This document shows positions 45,120 through 53,733 of a stretch of 64,000 nt of DNA, one piece after another (positions within the stretch are counted from its first letter, which is position 1; every line of letters begins with the position of its first letter). The notes beneath the pieces were generated by a model. That model searched no databases and was not told where the DNA came from. It saw only the letters and a program-made list of their open reading frames with translations. Where the stretch lies: contig NZ_JBQKUP010000026.1 in the NCBI RefSeq assembly GCF_052156535.1, positions 1-64,000 on the forward strand. Direction: 5' to 3'. Origin of the DNA: Nitrospira_E sp052156535 (lineage in GTDB: Bacteria; Nitrospirota; Nitrospiria; Nitrospirales; UBA8639). The translations under genes were made by a program, and so were the position numbers.

Positions 45120-45830
45120 ATGGATGATCAATTCTCTGCTACCGAAAAAGTTGAAGAAGCTCGGATTCAAGCCGCCTATGCCAAGCGGCCAAAGAATACT
45201 TTTTATTCGTGGTTTAATCCAAGCTATGTTTTCATGGTGCAGGAACAAGAACGGCGAATGCTGGTTGCTCTGAAGCAACATGGGTTTGGTTGTTTAGATA
45301 ACATGAAAATTCTTGAAATTGGCTGTGGAAGAGGGTATTGGCTTAGAGAGTTCATTAAATGGGGCGCCAAGCCCAAAAATATTACCGGAATAGATCTTCT
45401 TGCAGATCGCGTAGAAGTGGCCAGGAGGCTCTGCCCTGAAGGAGTAGAAATTGAATGTGGGAGTGCGGGGAAGCTTGGTTTTAGAGACGGGTCCTTTGAT
45501 CTCGTTCTCCAGTCTACAGTTTTTTCTTCCGTACTCGATCCCTCTTTGAGGCAACAAATTGCCCTGGAAATGCTCCGCGTTATAAAGGGAAATGGTGCTA
45601 TTCTTTGGTATGACTTCCATGTGAATAACCCTAGAAACCCTGATGTTCAGGGTATAAACAAACGGACAATCAAGCAGCTGTTTTCGGGCTGTCGGATTGA
45701 ACTTCGACGCATCACTCTGGCTCCCCCTCTTGCAAGGTTCCTTGCGCCCTATTCCTTGTTGGCTTGTTACCTTCTCGAACAATTTAAAATATTCAATACT
45801 CATTATCTCGGAGTTATTCGTAAGGGATAG
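45120..45830 (+). CDS. SAM-dependent methyltransferase, class I
   Basis: 236 aa. Motif I is ILEIGCGRGYWLREF (about residue 62), followed by ITGIDLLADRVEVARRLCPE and the post-motif GSFDLVLQSTVFSSVLD. Methyltransferase_11-type fold; probably O-methylates a sugar or cap of the glycan. Separate from the one at 13659-14474 and not closely similar to it. Confidence 0.85.
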   Translation: MDDQFSATEKVEEARIQAAYAKRPKNTFYSWFNPSYVFMVQEQERRMLVALKQHGFGCLDNMKILEIGCGRGYWLREFIKWGAKPKNITGIDLLADRVEVARRLCPEGVEIECGSAGKLGFRDGSFDLVLQSTVFSSVLDPSLRQQIALEMLRVIKGNGAILWYDFHVNNPRNPDVQGINKRTIKQLFSGCRIELRRITLAPPLARFLAPYSLLACYLLEQFKIFNTHYLGVIRKG

Positions 45831-45983
45831 GCATGCCTATAATGAAAGATGCTGTGGATCGGGTTGAGGTTCATCAAAATTAGTGTTGAGGTTAACGAGT
45901 AGAAATCCATCTCTCTTCACTTTTAAAACAGTTGATTTTAAAATTTGCCCTATTTTCTTATTCATCGATCGAGGTAGGACAGG

Positions 45984-47141
45984 ATGAACCAATTTTTACC
46001 ATTTCATGTTCCTGATATCGGGGAGGAAGAAATTCAGTCGGTGGTCGAGACTCTTCGTTCGGGGTGGTTAACCACAGGTTCAAAGACCAAGCAGTTCGAG
46101 GCGGAATTTGCGCAGCGGGTAGAGGCTCGACATGCTGTGGCCCTGAATTCCTGTACGGCTGCTTTGCATCTTGCCCTTGAAGCCGTTGGCGTGACCGAAG
46201 GCGACGAGGTCATTGTGCCCACCATGACCTTTGCCGCCACCGCAGAGGTGGTGCATTACCTCAAGGCGAAACCGGTGTTGGTGGACTGCCGGGCTGATAG
46301 CTTGAATATTGATGTAGGCCAGATTGAAAAAGCGATCTCGCCGAGAACAAAAGCGATCATACCTGTTCATTATGCCGGTCAGCCCTGTGAAATGGATCGC
46401 ATTCTGGAGATTGCCAGAGTTCATCATCTGAAGGTTATTGAGGATGCTGCCCACGCTCTTCCGACCCGTTATCGTGGACGGATGGTCGGGTCGTTGGGAG
46501 ATATTACGTGCTTTTCTTTTTATTCAACCAAAACGATCACCACTGGTGAAGGGGGGATGGCCACGACTGACAATGCCGAATGGGCAGAGCGGATGCGAAT
46601 TTTAAGTCTGCACGGCATATCGCGGGATGCCGTGAATCGATATACCCCTGAGGGCACCTGGTATTACGAGATTTGCTATCCTGGGTATAAGTATAATCTG
46701 ACGGATGTCGCGGCAGCACTGGGAATTCCCCAGCTACACAAATGCGACCGCTTTGGAACGATCCGCCAGCGGTACGCCGCTCTCTATAATGAAGGTTTTA
46801 AGGGTATTCCGGAAATTACGATACCCCACGTGGCCGACGATGTGGAGCATGCCTGGCACCTCTACGTCATTCAGTTGGACCTGGAACGGTTGCGGGTCGG
46901 ACGGAACGAAATGATCGATCTTCTGAAGAAACAGGGCATCGGAACCAGTGTGCATTTTATCCCCTTGCATCTTCACCCCTATTATAGGGATAATTACGGG
47001 TATCTCCCCAATGATTTCCCTGTGGCTAGTTCCGTATTTGAACGCATTATATCTCTCCCAATTTATCCTAAAATGACAGAAATCGATATCCAAAACGTCA
47101 TTGAGGTGGTCGCAACGCTTATCAAAGAGCACAGGCGATAA
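45984..47141 (+). CDS. DegT/DnrJ/EryC1/StrS sugar aminotransferase
   Basis: 385 aa PLP-dependent enzyme of type ArnB/PglE. IEDAAHALPTRYRG holds the Asp that contacts PLP, and SFYSTKTITTGEGG holds the Schiff-base Lys. Converts a 4-keto sugar nucleotide to the 4-amino sugar using glutamate. The next gene contains a UDP-GlcNAc C6-dehydratase domain that makes such a 4-keto sugar, so the likely product is UDP-4-amino-4,6-dideoxy-GlcNAc (bacillosamine route). The N-acetyltransferase step (PglD-like) is not in the window. Confidence 0.9.
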   Translation: MNQFLPFHVPDIGEEEIQSVVETLRSGWLTTGSKTKQFEAEFAQRVEARHAVALNSCTAALHLALEAVGVTEGDEVIVPTMTFAATAEVVHYLKAKPVLVDCRADSLNIDVGQIEKAISPRTKAIIPVHYAGQPCEMDRILEIARVHHLKVIEDAAHALPTRYRGRMVGSLGDITCFSFYSTKTITTGEGGMATTDNAEWAERMRILSLHGISRDAVNRYTPEGTWYYEICYPGYKYNLTDVAAALGIPQLHKCDRFGTIRQRYAALYNEGFKGIPEITIPHVADDVEHAWHLYVIQLDLERLRVGRNEMIDLLKKQGIGTSVHFIPLHLHPYYRDNYGYLPNDFPVASSVFERIISLPIYPKMTEIDIQNVIEVVATLIKEHRR

Positions 47142-47310
47142 GTAATCGAGACATTGAGACTCAGATTCTTGAAGCTATCTAGTGGATACATGGTTTGTTC
47201 CCCCCCTCCTTATGGTGGTAGCTCTCCTTTTCCATCTAAATGGAAAATGACAGAGACCGAAATTCACATTCCAGCGAAGTGGTTACAATGTTCATTCAGG
47301 AGTATCGGTG

Positions 47311-49845
47311 ATGACTAAGCGTGTTGTTGACACTCTTGGTGCGTTTTTAGGATTAGTGGTGTGTACCCCCCTCTTTGTCGTGCTCGCCCTCCTTATCAAA
47401 ATGGATTCCCGAGGGCCTGTCTTGTTTCGACAGGTGCGCGTGGGTCGTGGATTTCGGCCGTTTTGTCTGTATAAGTTTCGCACGATGGCAACGGACGCCT
47501 CAAAAAAGGGAGGGGAGCTGACCATCGGTGAAGATCCTCGTGTGACCCGCATCGGACGATTTTTGCGTCAGTTGAAACTTGACGAGCTCCCGCAGCTGTT
47601 CAATGTCTTGATAGGGGATATGAGTCTGGTGGGTCCACGTCCTGAGGTGGCCTATTATGTCGAAAAGTTCAAAGAGGACTATCACGATGTTTTGACGGTC
47701 CGACCTGGTTTAACAGATCTGGCTTCTCTGAAGTATATCGATGAACAGGGTATGCTCGGAAAGGTGGAGAAACCCGAAGATGAGTATACGAATACGATCC
47801 TGCCGGAAAAAATCCGTTTAGCTAAATTATATATCGAGCATGCCTCTTTAGCTTTTGACCTTGCTGTCATCGCCCAGACGTTATTGCAACTGCTGGGCTT
47901 ACGAAGTGTCATTTTAAAGGTCACGGATCGTGATAATCATGATGAAGTGGCTTTTCTTGAAGGCTCGGCAATTTTCCATTTTATCACCAAATATCGCCGA
48001 CCCATTATTATTACGTTGGATCTGGCACTGATTGTGTTGGCCTATTATTTGGCGTTCTGGCTGAGATTTGACGGTCATATTCCGGAAGACGCCAGCCAAC
48101 TTTTGCTCAAGACTTTGCCAGGGCTGCTTGTGATTCGTGGGATTGCCTTTATGATCTTTCGCCTCAATGAAGGGCTGTGGCGGTATATTAGTATCTGGGA
48201 TTTAAAGAAAATTACGGGTGGGGTGTTAGCCGGTACCATTGTGTTTTATGGCCTCGTCAAATGGGGGTTTGGTCTCACCGGCTATCCCAGGTCCATTTTT
48301 ATCCTCGATAGTATCCTGTTGATCGGGTTCCTTTGTGGAATCCGGCTTGCTGTTCGAATCTTTCGAGAGCGAAAGATCTTGCGAAAGACGAAACGAGTTC
48401 TCATTATTGGGGCTGGCGATGCGGGGGAAAATATCGTTCGGGAAATGCAATCACATTCCACCTCCTCCTATACGCCCATTGGATTTGTGGACGATGATGT
48501 CTCTAAAGTGAGCAAACGCATCCATGGTATCAAAGTTCTAGGCACACGCCAGGATCTGTCACGCATTCTTCACACGCACAAACCTGAGGAAGTGTTAGTA
48601 GCCCTTCCTGGGACGAATTCAGCAGTCCTTCGAGATATTACCGCATTGCTGGCCCCCTTTAACGTGCGCATCAAAACCCTCCCGAACTTGGGCGATATCC
48701 TGGAAGGCAAAGTCACGATCAGTCAAATCCGGGATCTCGCAATTGAAGACCTGCTTCAGCGTCCCCCCGTGGGGTTGGATCCTCAGCCAGTGCGCAATTT
48801 AATCGATGGGAAGCGGGTCTTGGTGACCGGAGCTGGCGGATCTATTGGTTCGGAACTGTGCCGCCAAATTGTCGCGCTGGCTCCCAAAGCCCTTATCCTA
48901 TACGAACGACACGAGAACAGCTTATATGCGATCTCGGGGGAGCTGACCGATCAGGGTAATTCCGGTGTGGTTCATGAAGTGCTGGGAGATATCACGGATG
49001 TTCCCCGACTCCACGAGACATTTAAAACGTACCGTCCGGAGATAATCTTCCATGCGGCGGCTCACAAGCATGTACCGTTAATGGAGGCGAATCCGGGGGA
49101 GGCGTTCAAAAACAATATCCTGGGGACCCGTTTAGTGGCCGAAGCGGCCGCCCACTTCGGTGCCGAGCATTTTGTGTTGATTTCGACAGATAAGGCTGTG
49201 AATCCTTCCAGTGTAATGGGAGCGACCAAACGGGTCGCGGAATTGGTTGTCCAGGCCATGGCGAGTCAGAGTCAGACTCGATTTCTGACCGTACGCTTTG
49301 GCAATGTCTTGGGCAGTAATGGCAGCGTTGTACCCCGCTTCCAAAAACAGATTAAGGCTGGCGGGCCGGTCACAGTCACGCATCCGGAGGTGCGCCGATA
49401 CTTTATGCTGATTCCGGAAGCAGTGATCTTAGTATTGCAGGCTGCAGCCCTTGGCGAGCAAGGGGCGATTTATGTCCTGGAGATGGGTGGACAAATTAAA
49501 CTGGTGGATCTTGCGCGAAACCTCATCCGACTCTCTGGCCATGTTCCGGAGAAAAATATTCCCATCCAGTTTATCGGTCTTCGCCCCGGGGAAAAACTCG
49601 AAGAAGAATTGGTTGGGGAATGTGAGCAAGCTGTGCCTTCATCTATTGATAAAATCCTCCGTATTCAATCGGGACAATCCCTTGATCCGGCATTCCTGAA
49701 TAATATCTTGAGCAAGCTGGAGGACGTCCAAATATTGGGTCATTCACCCTCGGTTATTGAGCTTCTTCAGCAGTTGGTGCCGACTTTCCATCGACCTGAA
49801 ATTTTGGAAATGGCAGCGATGAGTGAGGAATATCAAATTCATTGA
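47311..49845 (+). CDS. Fusion: PglC-like phosphoglycosyltransferase + WbpM/PglF-like sugar nucleotide 4,6-dehydratase
   Basis: 844 aa, two enzymes in one chain. Residues 1 to about 205 form a monotopic phosphoglycosyl transferase: re-entrant hydrophobic helix, RGPVLFRQVRVGR, YKFRTMATDA, LDELPQLFNVLIGDMSLVGP and RPGLTDLASLKY. From about 230 come four membrane helices, a Rossmann domain (VLIIGAGDAGENIVREM, about 362) and the SDR domain (VLVTGAGGSIGSELC, about 504). In the SDR domain the catalytic Tyr is Met (NPSSVMGATKR, about 635), as is normal for WbpM/FlaA1/PglF C6-dehydratases. One protein would make the 4-keto sugar and also start glycan assembly on undecaprenyl phosphate. AGGAG at 47298-47302 serves ATG 47311 or GTG 47308. 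Confidence 0.92.
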   Translation: MTKRVVDTLGAFLGLVVCTPLFVVLALLIKMDSRGPVLFRQVRVGRGFRPFCLYKFRTMATDASKKGGELTIGEDPRVTRIGRFLRQLKLDELPQLFNVLIGDMSLVGPRPEVAYYVEKFKEDYHDVLTVRPGLTDLASLKYIDEQGMLGKVEKPEDEYTNTILPEKIRLAKLYIEHASLAFDLAVIAQTLLQLLGLRSVILKVTDRDNHDEVAFLEGSAIFHFITKYRRPIIITLDLALIVLAYYLAFWLRFDGHIPEDASQLLLKTLPGLLVIRGIAFMIFRLNEGLWRYISIWDLKKITGGVLAGTIVFYGLVKWGFGLTGYPRSIFILDSILLIGFLCGIRLAVRIFRERKILRKTKRVLIIGAGDAGENIVREMQSHSTSSYTPIGFVDDDVSKVSKRIHGIKVLGTRQDLSRILHTHKPEEVLVALPGTNSAVLRDITALLAPFNVRIKTLPNLGDILEGKVTISQIRDLAIEDLLQRPPVGLDPQPVRNLIDGKRVLVTGAGGSIGSELCRQIVALAPKALILYERHENSLYAISGELTDQGNSGVVHEVLGDITDVPRLHETFKTYRPEIIFHAAAHKHVPLMEANPGEAFKNNILGTRLVAEAAAHFGAEHFVLISTDKAVNPSSVMGATKRVAELVVQAMASQSQTRFLTVRFGNVLGSNGSVVPRFQKQIKAGGPVTVTHPEVRRYFMLIPEAVILVLQAAALGEQGAIYVLEMGGQIKLVDLARNLIRLSGHVPEKNIPIQFIGLRPGEKLEEELVGECEQAVPSSIDKILRIQSGQSLDPAFLNNILSKLEDVQILGHSPSVIELLQQLVPTFHRPEILEMAAMSEEYQIH

Positions 49846-50276
49846 TGAGGGGCCAGTGAAAATCTCACAAGGCGGTTTCAAGTGGTGGGTGATTATGTGT
49901 TGAGCTGCTATTCTTTTTGAAACCGATTAGGCCTAAATTTGCGGTTATTCTAAATTTTCAGATTGTTTCATCCGAGAGGGAAGTAAGGTTCAATCTTAAT
50001 GAGTCTTGATAGAAATCAGTTTCATCAGTTATCATTTATGGTTAGGATAAAGACTAATATGGATAAATGTACCTAAGCTAATAATGGTATGCCGAAGGTT
50101 CATCGTTATTCCATGTGAAATATATAAATGCTTGAAAAATAAATATATTTCAATGTGAACAGAGAGATTATTTTTTCAATTACTCCTCTGCCCAAAATGT
50201 TTCCTCCTGCATGTGCATGTAAGTGAACATGAGAGTATCTACAGAGGATTTGCTACTGATGAAGGAATTTAAGAGG
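49846..50276. other. Non-coding stretch with two inverted repeats
   Basis: About 430 bp. CGGTTTCAA (49873-49881) pairs with TTGAAACCG (49917-49925), perfect over 9 bp with a 35-base loop. A second inverted repeat at 50116-50152 is listed separately. The break in gene spacing suggests that a new transcription unit for the export module starts here. Confidence 0.5.
50116..50152. promoter_or_regulatory. Perfect AT-rich inverted repeat before the export module
   Basis: TGAAATATAT (50116-50125) and ATATATTTCA (50143-50152) are exact reverse complements 17 bases apart, about 125 bp ahead of the export lipoprotein start. This could be an operator for a dimeric regulator. AT-richness raises the chance of coincidence. 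Confidence 0.3.
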
Positions 50277-50975
50277 ATGAGAATTTTAATTGTTGTGGCG
50301 ACTTTTATTCTTCTGTGTGGGTGTAATTCAGGATGGAAGGGAATGAAAACCGTTGATGCTTCAAGTTTGGAACCCAATGGTTATCCTGCTCTTTCTGGAA
50401 AAACTACGAATGTTGAACGTCCCTCTAAGGTTCAGGGGAAAGAGCAGAAACAAATTAGCATTGATGATCCGCGTTATATCATTCAACCAGGCGACCAATT
50501 AAGCATAAAATTCTTTTTTAATCCAGAGTTAAACGAAGAAGACTTAGTTGTGCGGCCTGATGGACATATTTCCCTCCAATTGGTGCATGAAGTCAAGGCC
50601 TCAGATCTGACGCCCGCGCAGCTCAAAGGCGTTTTGGAGAAAAAATACGTTGGGCAACTAAAAAATCCCGAGATTGCCGTCATTGTTCGTTCAATTCGAG
50701 AGCCTTATAGAATCTATGTCGATGGAGAAGTCAAGACACCGGGGGAATATGAAATGGTGGGATCGCTAAGTGTATTGCAAGCAATTGCGCGTGCCGGGGG
50801 TATGAAGGAAGACACGGCAAAGAAAAGCGATGTAAAAGTCATACGAGAGGATCAAGATGGTCAGAGGTTTGTCATAAATGTAGATTTGGATGGGGCCCTC
50901 AATGGAGGTGATCTGAGTCAGGATATCCGACTGCTTCCGTCTGATATGGTCTATGTGCCCAGATCATTTTGGTAG
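50277..50975 (+). CDS. Polysaccharide export lipoprotein (OPX/Wza family)
   Basis: 232 aa outer-membrane export protein. The start MRILIVVATFILLCGCNSGW is a lipoprotein signal peptide with Cys16 the likely acylated residue (the Cys at -2 is unusual). Poly_export domain from about residue 66 (YIIQPGDQLSIKFFFNPELN to NPEIAVIVRS), then one SLBB domain (YRIYVDGEVKTPGEYEM, VLQAIARAGG). Shorter than E. coli Wza and lacking its C-terminal pore helix, as in PEP-CTERM-locus exporters. AAGGA ten bases upstream favours ATG 50277 over earlier in-frame starts at 50223 and 50259. Exports the glycan together with the chain-length proteins that follow. Confidence 0.88.
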   Translation: MRILIVVATFILLCGCNSGWKGMKTVDASSLEPNGYPALSGKTTNVERPSKVQGKEQKQISIDDPRYIIQPGDQLSIKFFFNPELNEEDLVVRPDGHISLQLVHEVKASDLTPAQLKGVLEKKYVGQLKNPEIAVIVRSIREPYRIYVDGEVKTPGEYEMVGSLSVLQAIARAGGMKEDTAKKSDVKVIREDQDGQRFVINVDLDGALNGGDLSQDIRLLPSDMVYVPRSFW

Positions 50976-51086
50976 GTTTGCAAGTGTAAAATTGTTTCCT
51001 GCATTTCCAGGCTCAACCCTTTTCTAGATTAATGAGTTTATTAGCATTAACAAAGATTTGTTTTGAAAAGGGATGAAAGGAATACC

Positions 51087-52235
51087 GTGGATATTACAAA
51101 GATTCATCAATTAGCTTTTCGACCTTTCTACGGACATAGTCTGATTATGGCGATCATATCGCCTGTATCACTTGCAATCCTTCTGTTTGGGGGGATTCTC
51201 GCCCACCAAATTTCCTCTTATGCGGACACTGGATCAGGAACCGTAGTAAACGCTTCAGACCCGATAGATAATAAAAAATCTGACAATGAAGTTTTTTCGA
51301 TTATGAAACAACAACTCCGCTCTTATCAACAGAGTCTGGAGGAATCGGAGGGGCGTCTTCAAGATTTTCAACGGAAGCATGGAATAATTTTAATTGAAAC
51401 CCAAATGAATCATCTTCTTGAACAGCGTAAATCTTTGGACAATTCATTAAAAGAGGCCGAAAACAAAGTAAAGGGCTTTCAAGAGAAGCTTGCCTGGATC
51501 CAGGGGCAAATTAGCCAGATTCCTCCTGAAGTTCCTCTTTCGAGTTCGGATAAAGAGGGAGGGCTTGTTGGTGGGGCTAAGAATAATTTACTGAGCCTCC
51601 AATTAAAGGAGCAGGAATTATTGAACAAATATAACGAAAACAACCCTCATATTCAGTCTCTTCGAAGGGAAATGGAATTGATTAATCAGTTCATTGAGGA
51701 GCAGAAAGTGTTCTCCACCGGCAAGAACCCCCTCTATCTTGAGATGGAAATGCAATTATTTCACACGCAAGCTGAGCTCGTCTCGGCTGAAGCCCAAGCT
51801 GGAGTGATCAAACAACAGATTGCTGAAGTGGATAAGGAACTGAATAGGCTAAGAAATTTGGGGCCTGAACTCGATGAACTGCGGCGCCAAGTCACGGCAG
51901 ATGAAAAAAATTATATTAATTACCTCACAAAAGTAGGGAAGACCCCACCACAGGATTATCAAATTCAGGTTGGGGATCAGCTCGATATAAAATTCTTTTT
52001 TAATCCGGAACTCAATGAAACCGTTCTGGTCCGTCCTGATGGGCGTATTGCTTTGCAGTTGGTCGGTGAAATCACTGTTGTTGGACATACCGTAGAACAA
52101 ATTCGAGCGATATTAATCAAGACGTATTCCGGGCAACTCAAAAATCCTGAAGTAGCCGTCCTTCTTCGATCAACCAATGTGCCTGGGGAAGAAACCGGGA
52201 CCACATCAGCCCTAGGAACTCCTGGAGGCAAATGA
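51087..52235 (+). CDS. Chimera: Wzz/GumC-like coiled coil fused to a polysaccharide-export domain
   Basis: 382 aa. One N-terminal membrane segment (IMAIISPVSLAILLFGGILA), a long coiled coil (about residues 70-285) and a C-terminal Poly_export domain (about 290-365, YQIQVGDQLDIKFFFNPELN to NPEVAVLLRS). The coiled coil resembles that of the downstream Wzz protein (LQDFQRKHG vs LQAFKRKHD; KEQELLNKY vs EEQKLLAKY). The export domain resembles that of the upstream lipoprotein, sharing even DNA such as ATAAAATTCTTTTTTAATCC. There is no SLBB domain, no second membrane helix and no lipobox. AAAGGA six bases upstream supports GTG 51087 over TTG 51063. Its stop is 3 bp before the Wzz start. It might link the inner-membrane chain-length protein to the outer-membrane exporter. 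Confidence 0.85.
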   Translation: MDITKIHQLAFRPFYGHSLIMAIISPVSLAILLFGGILAHQISSYADTGSGTVVNASDPIDNKKSDNEVFSIMKQQLRSYQQSLEESEGRLQDFQRKHGIILIETQMNHLLEQRKSLDNSLKEAENKVKGFQEKLAWIQGQISQIPPEVPLSSSDKEGGLVGGAKNNLLSLQLKEQELLNKYNENNPHIQSLRREMELINQFIEEQKVFSTGKNPLYLEMEMQLFHTQAELVSAEAQAGVIKQQIAEVDKELNRLRNLGPELDELRRQVTADEKNYINYLTKVGKTPPQDYQIQVGDQLDIKFFFNPELNETVLVRPDGRIALQLVGEITVVGHTVEQIRAILIKTYSGQLKNPEVAVLLRSTNVPGEETGTTSALGTPGGK

Positions 52236-52238
52236 GAT

Positions 52239-53717
52239 ATGGAAACTGAATACTCTGAAGCGGGAGATGGTTTTCCTTACCCTCTAGGAAGTGTACGAGA
52301 TATTCTGACCGCTCTTTTTAAACATAAAACTAAGATCGTTACTGTTTTTTTATTAGTATTTGGAATTGTCGCAGGCTATGTTTTTACATTAGTCCCTCTC
52401 TATGAAGCTCGAACCAGTCTGCTTCTGAAGATTGGAAGGGAACATATATTCCGTCCTGAAGTAGGAAAAGATAATCAAATTGTTGAATATAATGAGGCTG
52501 CTGCGCTTCAATCAGAGATAGAAATTATTTCTAGTAAAGATCTCATAAGACGGGTCGTGAGTACTTTAGGCATTGAAAAAGTCTATCCGGAATTTTTAGA
52601 TCCTTCACTAGAGATTAACAACCCTTTAGAAAAAGGTGTTTCAACTTTTTTGAAAAATCTATTGCCCATCCCGGTCAAGGGTTCGAGTGTGCTAGAAATA
52701 TCGTATTTAAATCCACGACCTGAGGTAGCAGCTGAAGCACTCAATCTCCTTGTTGATTTATTGAAAGAGAAGCATCTTCAAGTGTTTAGCGACCCGAAGG
52801 CTTCATTTTTAACGAATCAATTAAATGACTACCAGGAAAAATTGGAACGGTCGGAAGCAAACCTTCAGGCTTTTAAGCGTAAGCATGATCTTTCCTCCCC
52901 TCTTGTCGAGCAACAACGCCGTCTTCTGGATCAGCGTGCCACCCTAGATAGTGACTACAAAACAACTAAGAACAAGCTGCAAGGATTGGTAGGTAAAATC
53001 GCTTCACTTGATAGCCAGATGAAAACCATTCTCGAAAATATTTCTGTTTCAACCGTGGAAGAAGGGGGAAATCTGGAAAAGGCGAAAGCGGAATTGTTTG
53101 CTCTAAAACGTGAGGAACAAAAGCTCTTAGCCAAGTACACCGAAACTAGTTTTCCTGTTTTGAACCTTCGGACGGAAATTGACCAGGTGGAACAGTTTAT
53201 TCTTGCCGAACAAAAAAACGAGCGCGCCAATACCATAGCAAGTGGAAAGAAGGCGATGTACAGCCAGCTTGAAAAAGAGAGGCTGGGAGCCGTATCTGAA
53301 TCAACGACCCTTCAGGCAAGCAGTCAGGTGATTGCCCTTCAAATCGAGGACCTTGACAAAAAAATCCAGAGGCTTGACGAATTAAATAAAGAACTGATTG
53401 TTTTGGAGCGGCAGAGAGCAGCAGATGAGCAAAATTACAATTTGTATCTTACTCGAGTAGAGGAAGCGAATGTATCGGAAGAAATGGACCGACTTAAAAT
53501 GGCCAACATTAGTGTGATTCAACGCGCAGAGGTCCCAGGGGGGCCAGCGGGGCGTTCACCAACACTGCTTGTATCTTTGGGAGCGATTTTGGGGATATTG
53601 GCTGGAACCGGATTTGGACTTCTTTTAGAGTACTTCCAGGGGGCCTATACTCGTCCGGAACAAGCGGCAAACGATTTAAACCTTCCCCTCCTGGCTACTT
53701 TCGGTCAAAAGCAATAG
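52239..53717 (+). CDS. Chain-length determinant protein (Wzz/GumC, PCP family)
   Basis: 492 aa. N-terminal transmembrane helix (IVTVFLLVFGIVAGYVFTLV), Wzz domain with the periplasmic start RTSLLLKIGREH, a long coiled coil (about residues 190-410) and a C-terminal helix (LLVSLGAILGILAGTGFGLL) preceded by PGGPAGRSP, the usual proline-rich motif. No kinase domain is attached; the separate kinase-like gene is at 55108. Sets polymer length and contacts the outer-membrane exporter. GGAGG near 52223 precedes ATG 52239. Confidence 0.92.
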   Translation: METEYSEAGDGFPYPLGSVRDILTALFKHKTKIVTVFLLVFGIVAGYVFTLVPLYEARTSLLLKIGREHIFRPEVGKDNQIVEYNEAAALQSEIEIISSKDLIRRVVSTLGIEKVYPEFLDPSLEINNPLEKGVSTFLKNLLPIPVKGSSVLEISYLNPRPEVAAEALNLLVDLLKEKHLQVFSDPKASFLTNQLNDYQEKLERSEANLQAFKRKHDLSSPLVEQQRRLLDQRATLDSDYKTTKNKLQGLVGKIASLDSQMKTILENISVSTVEEGGNLEKAKAELFALKREEQKLLAKYTETSFPVLNLRTEIDQVEQFILAEQKNERANTIASGKKAMYSQLEKERLGAVSESTTLQASSQVIALQIEDLDKKIQRLDELNKELIVLERQRAADEQNYNLYLTRVEEANVSEEMDRLKMANISVIQRAEVPGGPAGRSPTLLVSLGAILGILAGTGFGLLLEYFQGAYTRPEQAANDLNLPLLATFGQKQ

Positions 53718-53733
53718 ACAGAAATTTATCACT

